From Geodermatophilus normandii (GTDB lineage: Bacteria; Actinomycetota; Actinomycetes; Mycobacteriales; Geodermatophilaceae): 64,000 bases of DNA. A program made the position numbers and the translations under genes. Shown piece by piece: positions 14,975 to 25,671 of this stretch (its first letter is position 1; each line of letters starts with the position of its first letter). Under the pieces are notes generated by a model, which saw only the letters and a list, made by a program, of their open reading frames with translations, searched no databases and was not told the origin of the DNA. The stretch spans positions 3,664,001-3,728,000 of the forward strand of contig NZ_QGTX01000001.1 of NCBI RefSeq assembly GCF_003182485.1. The letters run 5' to 3'.

Positions 14975-16612
14975 TCAGCCGCGCGCCGGAGCGGGGTGGC
15001 GGACGTCGAGGTCGACCACCTGCCACCGCCGGTCCAGGGCGGCGCCGTCGTGCGTCACGAGCAGGACGGCGCGCGGATCGCGGGCCAGCAGGTCCAGGAC
15101 GCGGGCGGACAGCTCGGCGTCGAGGTGCGCCGTCGGCTCGTCGAGCACCAGGACGTCGGCGCGGCTGAGCAGCGCCCGCGCCAGCGCCACCCGGGCGCGC
15201 TCCCCCGCCGACAGCCGCTCGCCGCCCTCCCCCACCCAGCCGTCCAGCCCGAGGGTCGCCGCGACGCCGCCGAGCCCGACGCCGGCCAGGACGGCGAGCA
15301 ACTGGTCGTCGGTGGCGTCGCCGCGGCCCAGGCGGAGGTTGCCGGCGAGCGTGCCGCCGAGGACCTGCGGCGCCTGCGCCGACCAGGCCAGCCGGGACCG
15401 GACGCCGGCGAGCGGGAGCCGGCGCAGGTCGGTGCCGCCGAGGGTGACCCGGCCGGCGTCGGGGTCCCGCGCGCGCAGGGCGAGGGCCAGCGCGCTGCTC
15501 TTGCCGGCACCGCTGCGGCCGGTGAGCGCCACCTTGGCGCCCTCGGGCACGTCGAGGTCGAGCCCGGTCAGCGCGGGGTGTCCCGCACCGGGGTACGTGA
15601 GCGTGACGTCCTCGAAGCGCAGCGCCGACCCCAGGGGCAGCGGCAGCGGGGACTCCGGATCGGTCACCGCGGGGCGCTGGGCGGCGAGGGCCTGCACCCG
15701 CCCGGCCGCGGCCCGGATCCCGCCCGCGGCGGCCCAGGCCGCGCCCAGCCCGCCCACCGCCTCGAAGGCGCCCAGCACGCCGAGCGCGCACGCGGCGAGC
15801 AGCAGGGGCGACGTCGTCCCGGCGGCGACGTCGCTGCCCACCAGCCACAGCGCCGCGACGACGCCCAGCCCGGGCACGCCCTCCCGCAGCAGCGTGGTGA
15901 CCGCGGCGAGCCGGGCCGACGCGCGCTCCGCCGCCTCCTGCCGGTCCAGGTGGCCGTCGAGGGCATGCAGGGCCGTGGCGCCGCCGTCGCCGGCGAGGTG
16001 GTCGGCCAGGCCGCGCACGAGGTCGAGGGTGTCCGCGGCGACGTCCGCGTCGGCCCGCGCGGCGGCGAGCGCGGCGCGCCGGCCGGCCCGCGCGGCGGCC
16101 GCCGGGACGAGCACGCCCAGCGCGAGCAGCAGCACGGCGAGGACGGCGGCCGTGACCGGGGACACCAGCGCGGTGAGCGTGACCGCCGTCCCGCCGGCCA
16201 GCACCGCCACCCCGGCCGGGGCGACGAGGCGGACGACGACGCCCTGCAGCTCGTCGACGTCGGTGCGCACCCGCGACAGCAGCTCACCGCCCCGCACCCC
16301 GGTGAGCGCGGCCGGCGCGAGCGGGACCAGCCGCTCCAGCACGCGGGCGCGCACCCGCGCCACCAGCCGCAGCGTGACGTCGTGGGTCACCAGCCGCTCG
16401 GCGTAGCGGACGGCGGCCCGCGAGATGCCGAACAGCCGGACCCCGGTGATCAGCGGCATGAGGACGAGCAGGCTCGAGGGGCGCTGCGCCGCGCCCGTGA
16501 TCAGCGCACCCGAGGTGGCCAGCAGCGCGGCGCCGCAGAGCACGGTGACCGCCCCGAGGACGACGGCGAGCGCCGTCCGCGGCAGCCGGGCCAGCGCCAG
16601 CACCTCCCTCAC
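14975..16612 (-). CDS. cydC: Cysteine/glutathione ABC exporter subunit CydC
   Basis: 545 residues; half of the heterodimeric CydDC exporter, which moves thiols to the outside and is needed for assembly of haem-bearing cytochrome bd. The N-terminal half has about six membrane helices (TALAVVLGAVTVLCGAALLA onward). The C-terminal ATPase shows Walker A GRSGAGKSS, signature LSAGERARVALARAL and Walker B VLVLDEPTAHLD. The GTG start overlaps the cydD stop (GTGA), so translation is coupled. Last gene of the cyd operon, ending 77 bases from tRNA-Pro. Confidence 0.93.
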   Translation of the reverse strand: MREVLALARLPRTALAVVLGAVTVLCGAALLATSGALITGAAQRPSSLLVLMPLITGVRLFGISRAAVRYAERLVTHDVTLRLVARVRARVLERLVPLAPAALTGVRGGELLSRVRTDVDELQGVVVRLVAPAGVAVLAGGTAVTLTALVSPVTAAVLAVLLLALGVLVPAAAARAGRRAALAAARADADVAADTLDLVRGLADHLAGDGGATALHALDGHLDRQEAAERASARLAAVTTLLREGVPGLGVVAALWLVGSDVAAGTTSPLLLAACALGVLGAFEAVGGLGAAWAAAGGIRAAAGRVQALAAQRPAVTDPESPLPLPLGSALRFEDVTLTYPGAGHPALTGLDLDVPEGAKVALTGRSGAGKSSALALALRARDPDAGRVTLGGTDLRRLPLAGVRSRLAWSAQAPQVLGGTLAGNLRLGRGDATDDQLLAVLAGVGLGGVAATLGLDGWVGEGGERLSAGERARVALARALLSRADVLVLDEPTAHLDAELSARVLDLLARDPRAVLLVTHDGAALDRRWQVVDLDVRHPAPARG

Positions 16613-18264
16613 CGCGGCACCACCGCCGTCCGCAGCCGGCCCTCCTCCAGCGCGACCACCCGGTCGTGCAGCGCCAGCGGGGCGGGCCGGTGGGTGACGG
16701 TGACGACGGTGCGCCCGGCGGCGAGGTCGGCGAGCGCGACGAGCACCTCCCGCTCGGTGGCCGCGTCGAGCTGGCCGGTGGGCTCGTCGAGCACCAGCAG
16801 GGCGGCGTCCTGGACGAAGGCGCGCGCCAGCGCCAGCCGCAGGCGCTCCCCGCCGGACAGCCGCGCACCGTCCTCGCCCAGCGGCGTGGCGGTGCCCTGC
16901 GGCAGCCGGCGGACGAGGTCGAGGGCACCGGCGCGGGCGAGCGCCCGCTCGACCTCCGCGTCGGTGGCGGCGGGCCGGCCGAGCCGCACGTTGTCCGCGA
17001 CCGTGCCCGGCAGCAGCCACGGCCGCTCGGGGACGTAGGCGACCCGGGCCCGCCACGCGTCCGGGTCCAGGTCGGTCAGCGGGACGCCGTCGACCAGCAC
17101 GGTGCCGGCGTCGGGGACGGCGAAGCCCAGCAGCAACCGGACGGCGGTGGTCTTCCCCGCGCCGCTCGGCCCGACCAGCGCCGTCCGCGACAGCGGCGGG
17201 AGGTCCAGGTCGACGTCGCGGAGGGCGACCCGGTCCCCGTACCGGACCGTGACCCCGCGCAGCTCCAGCGACGGCACACCCGGCGGGACCGCGTGGCAGC
17301 CGCGGGCCGGCCCGGGCGCGTCCAGGAGGGCGAACACCCGCTCCGCGGCCGGTCCGCCTTCCAGGCTCGCGTGCCGGTCGGCGCCCAGGGCCCGCAGCGG
17401 CGCGAAGAACTCCGGGGTGAACAGCAGGACCAGCAGCGCGCGCTCCAGCTCCAGCTGCCCCTGGAACAGCCGCACGCCGACCGTCACCGCCACCAGCGCC
17501 GTGCACAGCACCGCGCCGAACTCGAGCACGAAGCCCGACAGGAAGGCGGTCCGCAGCAGCCGCATCGTGCTGACCCGGTGGGCCTCGCTCACCTCGGTCA
17601 GCCACCGGGCGCTGCTGCGCGCCCGCCCGTAGAGCACGAGGGTCGGCAGCACCCGCAGCGTGTCGACGAGGACCGCGCCCAGCTGCGCCAGGGTCTCCCA
17701 CGAGCCGCGGGCGGCCCGGGAGGCGAGGGTGCCGGTGAGCCACAGGAAGACGAGCACGAGCGGACCGGTCAGGAGCAGCAGGCCGCCGCTGGCCGGGTCG
17801 AGGACCAGCACCGTCCCGGCCACCAGCGGCGGGACGACGGCCGCCGTCGCCGCGCCGGGCAGGAGCCGGCCCACGACGCCGTCCAGCTTCCCGACGCCCT
17901 CGGTGACCGTGGTGGCCAGCTCACCGGCGCGCTCGCCGGCCGCGTGCGCGGGGCCGAGGGCGGTCAGCTTCCGCAGCAGGTCGGCGCGCAGGCCCCGGCG
18001 GACCCCGGCGGAGGCGCGGGCGGCGGTGCGGTCGCGCAGGCCGGCCACGCACGCGCGCGCCAGCCAGGCGGTGAGGGCGCCGGCCAGCTGTGCGGACAGC
18101 GCGGCCGGTGCCGCCTGCCCGGTGGCCACCCGGGACACCACGACGGCGACCAGCGCCCACTGCACCACGAGCAGCGCCCAGGTCAGCACGCCGAGGAACG
18201 CGCAGAGCAGCACGAGCCGGCGCGGCCCGGGCAGCGCGAGCAGGCGGCCGGTGGGTCCCCGCAC
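16609..18264 (-). CDS. cydD: Cysteine/glutathione ABC exporter subunit CydD
   Basis: 551 residues; partner of CydC. Membrane domain starting RRLVLLCAFLGVLTWALLVV, then an ATPase domain with Walker A GPSGAGKTT, Q-loop AYVPERPWLLPGTVADN, signature LSGGERLRLALARAF and Walker B LLVLDEPTGQLD. The GTG at 18264 begins two bases after the cydB stop; no separate ribosome site is evident, so coupling to cydB is likely. Separate cydD and cydC genes are the Mycobacterium/E. coli arrangement, unlike the fused form in Streptomyces. Confidence 0.93.
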   Translation of the reverse strand: MRGPTGRLLALPGPRRLVLLCAFLGVLTWALLVVQWALVAVVVSRVATGQAAPAALSAQLAGALTAWLARACVAGLRDRTAARASAGVRRGLRADLLRKLTALGPAHAAGERAGELATTVTEGVGKLDGVVGRLLPGAATAAVVPPLVAGTVLVLDPASGGLLLLTGPLVLVFLWLTGTLASRAARGSWETLAQLGAVLVDTLRVLPTLVLYGRARSSARWLTEVSEAHRVSTMRLLRTAFLSGFVLEFGAVLCTALVAVTVGVRLFQGQLELERALLVLLFTPEFFAPLRALGADRHASLEGGPAAERVFALLDAPGPARGCHAVPPGVPSLELRGVTVRYGDRVALRDVDLDLPPLSRTALVGPSGAGKTTAVRLLLGFAVPDAGTVLVDGVPLTDLDPDAWRARVAYVPERPWLLPGTVADNVRLGRPAATDAEVERALARAGALDLVRRLPQGTATPLGEDGARLSGGERLRLALARAFVQDAALLVLDEPTGQLDAATEREVLVALADLAAGRTVVTVTHRPAPLALHDRVVALEEGRLRTAVVPR

Positions 18265-18266
18265 GG

Positions 18267-19301
18267 TCAGTAGCCGTGGTTCAGGGCGCCCTCGTCGGGC
18301 CGCACCCGCTCCCGGAACACGTAGTAGTTCCAGATCTGGTAGCCGATGATCAGCGGCAGGAAGATCGCCCCCACCCAGGTCATGAGCACGAGCGTGTAGT
18401 GCTGGCTCGCCGTCTCCCGCAGCGTCAGGCCGAAGTCCGGGTCCAGGGTCGAGGGCAGCACCTCGCCGCGGGTGAACAGCGCGATGAACACCGTCACGGT
18501 GGCGAACAGGACGGTCAGGCCGCTCATCGTGAACGCCAGCGTGTCCCGTCGCCGCGACAGCGCCAGCCAGATGCTGGCCAGGGTGAGGAACGCCGCCACC
18601 GGGAACGCCCACGGCACCACGCCGAAGTCCTCGAAGAGGTCCTCGGTCACGTACCCCATGACGACGAAGGCCACGATCGCCACCGTGGCCAGCGCTCCCC
18701 ACCGCAGCGCCGCCCGGCGCGCCCGGTCGTAGAGGACGGTGTCGGTGTGCAGGCGCAGCAGCAGGAAGTTGGCGCCGTGCAGCATGAACAGCAGCAGCGT
18801 GGTGGCCCCGCCGACCAGCGAGAAGGGCGAGAACATCGCGGCGAAGCCCCCCTCGACCCGGCCGTCGCCGTCCACCGGCAGCCCCTCGATGAGCTTGGCC
18901 ATGATCACGCCCCACAGGAACGACGGGACGAGGCTGCCGCCGAAGGACATCCAGTCCCAGAACGCCCGCCACCGCGCGCTGTCGACCTGGTTGCGGTACT
19001 CGAAGGAGACCCCGCGCAGGAGCAGGGCCAGCAGGATCAGCACGAACAGCGGGTACATGCCGCTGAACACCGCGCCGTACCAGACCGGGAAGGTGGAGAA
19101 CATCAGCCCGGCGGCGGCGATCACCCAGACCTCGTTGCCGTCCCAGAACGGCCCGATCGTGCCGGTGAGGGCCCGCTCCTCGGGCTCGGTCCGCGCCAGC
19201 ATCGGCCGCAGCAGGTCGACGCCGAAGTCGAAGCCCTCGAGGAAGAAGTAGAGGGTGAACGTCAGGGCGATCAGCCAGAACCACAGCGTGACGAGGTCCA
19301 C
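18267..19301 (-). CDS. cydB: Cytochrome bd ubiquinol/menaquinol oxidase subunit II
   Basis: 344 residues with about nine membrane helices. Starts VDLVTLWFWLIALTFTLYFF and keeps CydB motifs such as LEGFDFGVDLL, GPFWDGNEVWVIAAAGLMF and FSGMYPLFVLILLALLLRG. It supports CydA structurally and helps in proton and oxygen access. The GTG at 19301 is two bases after the cydA stop. Second gene of cydABDC. Confidence 0.95.
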   Translation of the reverse strand: MDLVTLWFWLIALTFTLYFFLEGFDFGVDLLRPMLARTEPEERALTGTIGPFWDGNEVWVIAAAGLMFSTFPVWYGAVFSGMYPLFVLILLALLLRGVSFEYRNQVDSARWRAFWDWMSFGGSLVPSFLWGVIMAKLIEGLPVDGDGRVEGGFAAMFSPFSLVGGATTLLLFMLHGANFLLLRLHTDTVLYDRARRAALRWGALATVAIVAFVVMGYVTEDLFEDFGVVPWAFPVAAFLTLASIWLALSRRRDTLAFTMSGLTVLFATVTVFIALFTRGEVLPSTLDPDFGLTLRETASQHYTLVLMTWVGAIFLPLIIGYQIWNYYVFRERVRPDEGALNHGY

Positions 19302-19303
19302 CG

Positions 19304-20728
19304 TCAGTTCCTCTTCTCGTACTCCTGGAACCCCGTGCCCTCGTAGTCCGGCGCGGGGGCGGCGACCAGCTGGGCCTCCGGCCTGCGGTGGATGCCGGCC
19401 CGGGCGGTGACGGTCAGCAGGTAGACGTCCAGGCCGATGAGGGCGAGGTAGACGGCCCACAGCCCGATCAGCCCGGCGAGGACCTCACCGGCCGAGTTGG
19501 GGCTCACCCCCTCGGTGACGGTGAGCTCGCCGTAGACCATGAACGGCTGGCGGCCCATCTCGGTGACGATCCAGCCGGTGAAGTTGGCGATCCACGGCAG
19601 CGGGATGAACAGCACCAGGGCCTTGAGGTACCAGCGCGTGCTCTCCAGTCCCCGTCGTCGCCGCCACCAGAGGAACAGCCCGAGGAACGCCGTCGCCAGG
19701 AGCAGCGAACCGATGGCCACCATGATGCGGAAGGACCAGTACACCCAGGCAACGGGCGGGGTGTAGTCGCCCTCGCCGTACTCGGCGTCGAACTGCTCCT
19801 CGATCTGGTTGATCCCCTCGTACCGGCCCTCGAGGCTGTTGTAGGCGAGGATCGAGCCGACGTAGGGGAGCTCGATGCTGAACGGGTTCTCCCGCTTCTC
19901 CTGGTCGATGACGGCGAACAGCGACCACGGCGCGGGCGACTCCGAGGTGTCCCACTGCGCCTCCATCGCCGCGAACTTCATGGGCTGGTCCTCGCGGGCG
20001 ACCTGGGCCTCGGTGTGCCCGCTGACCACCGAGAAGACGGTGCCGATGGCGGCGAAGACCAGGCCGATGTGCAGCGACCGGGAGTAGACGTCGGTGTCCT
20101 GCCGGCGCAGCAGGTGGTAGGCGCTGATGCCGAGGACGAAGAAGGCCGCGACCACCCACGCGCTGCCCTGGACGTGGGCGAAGTACAGCCAGGCCTTGTA
20201 GTTGAAGACGACGGCGGCGAAGTCGGTGAGCCGGGCCTGCCCGTCGACCACCTCGTAACCGACCGGGTGGTGCATCCAGGCGTTGGCCAGCACGATCCAG
20301 AAGGCGCTGATCTGCGTGCCGACGGCGACCAGCCAGATGCTGGCCAGGCGCATCCAGGGCCGCAGCCGGTCCTTGCCGAACCACCACAGCCCGATGAAGG
20401 TGCTCTCGAGGAAGAACGCCATGAGCACCTCGAGCGCCAGCGGGACGCCGAAGATGTTGCCGACGAAGTCGGAGTACTCGCTCCAGTTCATCCCGAACTG
20501 GAACTCCTGCACGATCCCGGTGACCACGCCGACGGCGAAGTTGATGAGGAAGAGGTGACCGAAGAAGTTGGTCATCTTCCCGTAGACCTCGCGCCGGTCG
20601 GACCGGACGTAGGCGATGGTCTCCATGACCGCGATGAGGAACGCCAGCCCGACGGTCAGCGAGACGAAGAAGAAGTGGAAGATGCTGGTCGAGGCGAACT
20701 GGAACCGGGAGAGCTCGACCACGTCCAC
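19304..20728 (-). CDS. cydA: Cytochrome bd quinol oxidase subunit I
   Basis: 474 residues; the haem-bearing subunit of the high-affinity terminal oxidase that transfers electrons from quinol to oxygen without pumping protons. Visible signatures: His18 (STSIFHFFFVSL), the Glu-containing helix LALEVLMAFFLESTFIG, the quinol-side His in FAHVQGSAW, and Met in TEMGRQPFMVYG. The periplasmic Q-loop is short, as in most non-enteric CydA. The GTG at 20728 has GAGG upstream. First gene of the cyd operon; usually induced under low oxygen, though no operator is recognisable here. Confidence 0.95.
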   Translation of the reverse strand: MDVVELSRFQFASTSIFHFFFVSLTVGLAFLIAVMETIAYVRSDRREVYGKMTNFFGHLFLINFAVGVVTGIVQEFQFGMNWSEYSDFVGNIFGVPLALEVLMAFFLESTFIGLWWFGKDRLRPWMRLASIWLVAVGTQISAFWIVLANAWMHHPVGYEVVDGQARLTDFAAVVFNYKAWLYFAHVQGSAWVVAAFFVLGISAYHLLRRQDTDVYSRSLHIGLVFAAIGTVFSVVSGHTEAQVAREDQPMKFAAMEAQWDTSESPAPWSLFAVIDQEKRENPFSIELPYVGSILAYNSLEGRYEGINQIEEQFDAEYGEGDYTPPVAWVYWSFRIMVAIGSLLLATAFLGLFLWWRRRRGLESTRWYLKALVLFIPLPWIANFTGWIVTEMGRQPFMVYGELTVTEGVSPNSAGEVLAGLIGLWAVYLALIGLDVYLLTVTARAGIHRRPEAQLVAAPAPDYEGTGFQEYEKRN

Positions 20729-20873
20729 GCGGACACCACCTCGTCCCGGCGGCCGGCGGGGAAGCGCGGGGCTGGCGCGGGGAGCCGGGCGTGCGGGCCC
20801 TCAGGGTTGCACGCAACCGACTGTGGTGCACCGTGACGGCGCCTCCCGGCGGAGGCGCCGTCCCGGCCGGTCG

Positions 20874-22220
20874 TCAGCCGCGCTTCTCGTTCCCCCGGCC
20901 CTCGCGGACCTTCACCGAGATGTCCAGCGGCGTGCCGTTGAAGCCCCAGCGCTCGCGCAGCTTGCGCTCGAGGAACCGCCGGTAGCCGGCCTCCAGGAAG
21001 CCGGTGGAGAAGACGACGAACCGGGGCGGCCGGACGTCGGCCTGCGTCACGTACTTGATCTTCGGCGCGCGGCCGCCGCGGGCCGGCGGCGGCGTCTCCT
21101 GCACCAGCTGGCGGACGTAGGCGTTGAGCTCCGCGGTCGGCACCCGGGTCTCCCAGGAGGCGATCGCCGCGCGCAGGTGGTTGGCGAGCTTGCCGACGCC
21201 GCGGCCGCTGGCCGCCGAGATGTTGATCCGCGAGGCCCACCGCACCCGGGCGAGGTCGCGCTCGATCTCGCGCTCCAGCTGGGCGTGCCGGTCCTCGTCG
21301 ATGGCGTCCCACTTGTTGAACGCGATCACCAGCGCGCGGCCGGCCTCGATGACCTGGGTGATCACCCGCTGGTCCTGCTCGCTGATCACCTCGTCGGCGG
21401 CCAGCAGCACGACGGCGACCTCGGCGGCCTGGATGGCGGCCTCGGTGCGCAGGCTGGCGTAGTACTCGGTGCCGCTGGCGGTGTTCACCTTGCGGCGCAG
21501 GCCGGCGGTGTCGACGAACCGCCACTCCTCGCCGCCCAGGCTGATGATCGAGTCGACCGGGTCCACGGTGGTGCCGGCGACGGAGTCGACGACCGAGCGC
21601 TCCTCCTTGGCCAGCCGGTTGAGCAGGCTGGACTTGCCCACGTTCGGCCGGCCCACCAGCGCCACCCGGCGCGGGCCGCCCTCCTCGGGCTGCTCGCGCG
21701 GCGCCTCGGGCAGCGCGTCGAGCACCAGGTCGAGCAGGTCGCCGGACCCGCGCCCGTGCAGCGCGCTCACCGGCTGCGGCTCCCCCAGCCCCAGCGACCA
21801 CAGCTCGGCGGCGTTGGACTCGCTGCGCTCGTCGTCGACCTTGTTGGCGACGACGATCACCGGCCGGTCGCTGCGGCGCAGGATGCGGGCGGCGGCCAGG
21901 TCGGTGTCGGTGGCGCCGACGGAGCTGTCGACGACGAGGACGATCACGTCGGCGGTGCGCATCGCGAACTCCGCCTGCCGGCTGATCGAGGCGCCCAGCC
22001 CCTCGGCCTTGGGGTCCCAGCCGCCGGTGTCGGTGACGGTGAACCGCCGCCCGTTCCACAGCCCCTCGTAGGAGATGCGGTCGCGGGTGACCCCCGGGAT
22101 GTCCTGCACCACCGCGGCGCGCCGTCCCAGGATCCGGTTGACCAGCGTCGACTTGCCCACGTTGGGCCGGCCGACGATCGCCACCACCGGCAGCGGACCG
22201 CCCGTGCCCTCCTCGCTCAT
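20874..22220 (-). CDS. der: Ribosome-assembly GTPase Der (EngA)
   Basis: 448 residues; the essential double-GTPase acting in 50S ribosomal subunit maturation. Two G domains are clear: [18 protein letters not shown] with DTGG and NKVD, then [18 protein letters not shown] with DTAG and NKWD, followed by the C-terminal KH-like domain ([20 protein letters not shown]). The ATG at 22220 overlaps the cmk stop by four bases. cmk-der order is conserved in actinobacteria. Confidence 0.96.
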   Translation of the reverse strand: MSEEGTGGPLPVVAIVGRPNVGKSTLVNRILGRRAAVVQDIPGVTRDRISYEGLWNGRRFTVTDTGGWDPKAEGLGASISRQAEFAMRTADVIVLVVDSSVGATDTDLAAARILRRSDRPVIVVANKVDDERSESNAAELWSLGLGEPQPVSALHGRGSGDLLDLVLDALPEAPREQPEEGGPRRVALVGRPNVGKSSLLNRLAKEERSVVDSVAGTTVDPVDSIISLGGEEWRFVDTAGLRRKVNTASGTEYYASLRTEAAIQAAEVAVVLLAADEVISEQDQRVITQVIEAGRALVIAFNKWDAIDEDRHAQLEREIERDLARVRWASRINISAASGRGVGKLANHLRAAIASWETRVPTAELNAYVRQLVQETPPPARGGRAPKIKYVTQADVRPPRFVVFSTGFLEAGYRRFLERKLRERWGFNGTPLDISVKVREGRGNEKRG

Positions 22221-22915
22221 GTCCTCTCCCCTGCCCCGACCGCCGAGAGCGCCAGGCCGACGACGCGGTCGACGACGGCCTCCCGGTCCAGGTCGGTGCT
22301 GTCCACGACCACCGCGTCGGCGGCCGGCCGCAGCGGGCTGTCCGCGCGGCTGCTGTCGTACTCGTCCCGGCGGCGCAGGTCGGCCGCGATCGCGGCCACC
22401 TCCGCCGGGTCGTCGATCCCGAGCTGCAGGGCCCGCCGCTCCGCGCGGACCTCCGGCGCCGCGGTCAGGTAGACCTTCAGCGTCGCGCCGGGCAGCACCA
22501 CGGTGCCGATGTCCCGGCCCTCGACGACGACGGCGTCGGCCGAGGCCACGAGCGCGCGCTGCTGGTCGACCAGCTGCCGGCGCACCGCGGGCACCGCGGA
22601 CACCGCGGACACGGTGCGGGTCACCTCGGCGCCGCGGATCCGCTCGGCGACGTCGGTGCCGTCGACCTCCACCTGCTCCACGCCGGCCGTCGTCCCCACC
22701 TCGATGCGGGCGCCGCCGACCACGCGGGCCACGGCGTCGGCGTCGTCCGGGTCCACGCCCGCGTCGATGACGGCCACGGTCGCGGCGCGGTACATGGCGC
22801 CGGTGTCGAGGTAGGCCGCCCCGAGCCGGGCGGCCACCGCCCGCGCCACGCTGGACTTGCCCGTCCCCGACGGCCCGTCGAGGGTCACCTGACCGCTGAA
22901 CCGCCGCTCGCTCAC
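22217..22915 (-). CDS. cmk: Cytidylate kinase
   Basis: 232 residues from the GTG at 22915; phosphorylates CMP and dCMP. P-loop [43 protein letters not shown] and [19 protein letters not shown] are standard Cmk motifs. The start is ambiguous: three upstream 48-bp repeats each supply an in-frame GTG (22963, 23011, 23059). Starting at 23059 would overlap the aroH stop (GTGA) and add 48 Arg/Glu-rich repeat residues. The short form fits the family, which begins just before the P-loop. Overlaps der. Confidence 0.93.
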   Translation of the reverse strand: MSERRFSGQVTLDGPSGTGKSSVARAVAARLGAAYLDTGAMYRAATVAVIDAGVDPDDADAVARVVGGARIEVGTTAGVEQVEVDGTDVAERIRGAEVTRTVSAVSAVPAVRRQLVDQQRALVASADAVVVEGRDIGTVVLPGATLKVYLTAAPEVRAERRALQLGIDDPAEVAAIAADLRRRDEYDSSRADSPLRPAADAVVVDSTDLDREAVVDRVVGLALSAVGAGERT

Positions 22916-23059
22916 TGCGCGATCGCCCCGCGCAGTGGTCTCCGCTCGCTGGCGCTCGCTCACTGCGCGATCGCCTCGCGCAGTGGTCTCCGCTCGCTGG
23001 CGCTCGCTCACTGCGCGATCGCTCCGCGCAGTGGTCTCCGCTCGCTGGCGCTCGCTCAC
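22916..23059 (-). repeat. Three tandem 48-bp repeats at the aroH/cmk junction
   Basis: Three nearly identical 48-base units, each beginning GTGAGCGAGCGCCAGCGAGC and ending ATCGCGCA, with only two or three variable positions near the middle. Each unit contains a hairpin (ACTGCGC ... GCGCAGT on the plus strand) and begins with a potential GTG start in frame with cmk; encoded unit [16 protein letters not shown]. The aroH stop is formed by the first unit's GTGA and the cmk start by a fourth, truncated unit. It looks like repeated duplication of the translation-coupling junction. Confidence 0.9.
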
Positions 23060-23418
23060 TGCGCGATGTCCCGTCGCAGCGCCACGGCACCCCGCAGGTA
23101 CACGTGCTGGATCTCCGCGCGCGGCCGGTCGGTCTCCACGTGCGCCATCAGCCGCAGCACCCGCGGCAGCGCGTGGGCGACCCCGATCTCCGTGGCGCAC
23201 ATCAGCGGCACGTCGCCCATCCCGAGCTCGCGGGCGGCCAGCGCCGGGAACTCCGAGACGAGGTCCGGGGTGGCCGTGAACAGGATGCTGATGATGTCGT
23301 CGTGGTCGAGGCCGTTGCGCTCGACCACGGTGCTCACCAGCTCGCGGGTGGCCTCGAGGACCTGGTCGCGGTCGTCGGCGTCCACCTGTGTCGCGCCGCG
23401 GATGGCCCGTACGGCCAC
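23056..23418 (-). CDS. aroH: Chorismate mutase, monofunctional AroH type
   Basis: 120 residues; converts chorismate to prephenate for Phe/Tyr synthesis. The small trimeric AroH family is recognised from [15 protein letters not shown] (substrate Arg), [39 protein letters not shown] (Glu and Arg of the active site) and [15 protein letters not shown]. Of two GTG codons, 23418 is chosen because AGGAGG is at correct spacing; the one at 23424 would be too close. Its stop overlaps the first junction repeat. Confidence 0.93.
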   Translation of the reverse strand: MAVRAIRGATQVDADDRDQVLEATRELVSTVVERNGLDHDDIISILFTATPDLVSEFPALAARELGMGDVPLMCATEIGVAHALPRVLRLMAHVETDRPRAEIQHVYLRGAVALRRDIAQ

Positions 23419-23611
23419 GTGCACCCTCCTCGATCGGTCCCGGCTCCCGGATCCGGGGTGCCCGGTCGAGTCTAGGTACCCCGCGCCACCGGCCCTCCCC
23501 TCGTCCGCCGACAGCGCTCCACAGGCTCCTCCCCGGCCGGCTGAGCGGCGGGGGCGGGTCGAGGGTGACGGCCGACCGGCCGGCGCGGTACCCGCCGGCG
23601 GGGCGGCGCGG

Positions 23612-24525
23612 TCAGAGGGGGCGGATGCCCCAGGTTCCGGTCGTCGACTCCCCCGGCGCCAGTCGCACGAGGGCCTCGCCGGAGCGCAGCGCGTCCGGCG
23701 GGCAGGTCATCGGCTCGACGGCCAGCCCCTGCCGCCGGCGCGACGGCGGCTGGACGACGTCGCCGGTGAAGACCTGCAGGTAGCCGTAGGAGGCGTCCAT
23801 CCAGACGGCGGCGCCGCTGCCGTCGGGGCGGACGAGACGGACCTCGGCGGCACCGTCGGCGTCCCGTGCGAGGTCGGTGAAGCAGTCGTCGACGACGAGG
23901 TCGCCGACCGGCCGTCCCCCGCGCAGGTCGAACGGCGTCCCCTGCACCGGCTCGCTCCCCACCGGCAGCAGCCGGTCGTCGGTGAGCAGCCGGGTGGCGG
24001 CGGGCAGGGTCAGGGTGCAGTCGTCGACCCGCACGCCCGGGCCGGCGGCGAGGTAGGGGTGGTGGCCCTCGCCGTAGGGCAGGTCGGCGCCGCCCTCGTT
24101 GGTGGCGGTGGTGGTCACCCGCAGCCCGTCCGCGGACAGCTCGTAGCCCACCCGCAGTCGCAGGGTGAAGGGATAGCCCGGCTGCGGGTACAGCAGGTGC
24201 TCCAGCACCACGGAGTCCGCCGACCGGGCCAGCAGCCGCCAGGCCACGTGCCGCACCAGGCCGTGGATCGCCGTCCCCCGCTCGGGCTCCGTCACCGGGG
24301 TGCGCAGCGCGGCGCCGTCCCAGGACCACTCGCCGTCCCGGAGCCGGTTGGGCCACGGGGCGAGGACGTTGCCCCGTACGTCGGGAGCCATCTCGCCGGC
24401 GTCGTACCCGTCGACGACGTCGCGGCCGCCGGCGCGGTAGGTGCGCAGGCCGCCGCCGACCTCGACGACGACGGCCTCGGCGTCCCCGGCGCGGAGGACG
24501 TGCTGCTCGCCTGTGGGCGGGAGGC

Positions 24526-24529
<4 letters not shown>
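23612..24529 (-). CDS. Aldose 1-epimerase (mutarotase)
   Basis: 305 residues; interconverts alpha and beta anomers of aldoses in the cytoplasm. Galactose-mutarotase-fold motifs: NRLRDGEWSWDG (sugar-binding Arg), TAIHGLVRHVAWRLL, GEGHHPYLA (acid His) and GLAVEPMTCPPDALRSGEALV (base Glu). The GTG at 24529 overlaps the stop of the ABC ATPase gene (GTGA), so it belongs to the xylA-xylB-ATPase operon and probably prepares xylose or glucose for isomerase. Confidence 0.88.
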
Positions 24530-25599
<1,070 letters not shown>

Positions 25600-25671
25600 G
25601 GCGTGCTCCTCGCGGGGTTCGGCGACGGTGCCGGGTGGTGGCGGTGCGGGGTCGTTCGGGGACGGGGTCGG

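Noticed and set aside
22916..23059. CRISPR array
   Set aside because: The 48-bp units are contiguous and near-identical, without unique spacers or cas genes.
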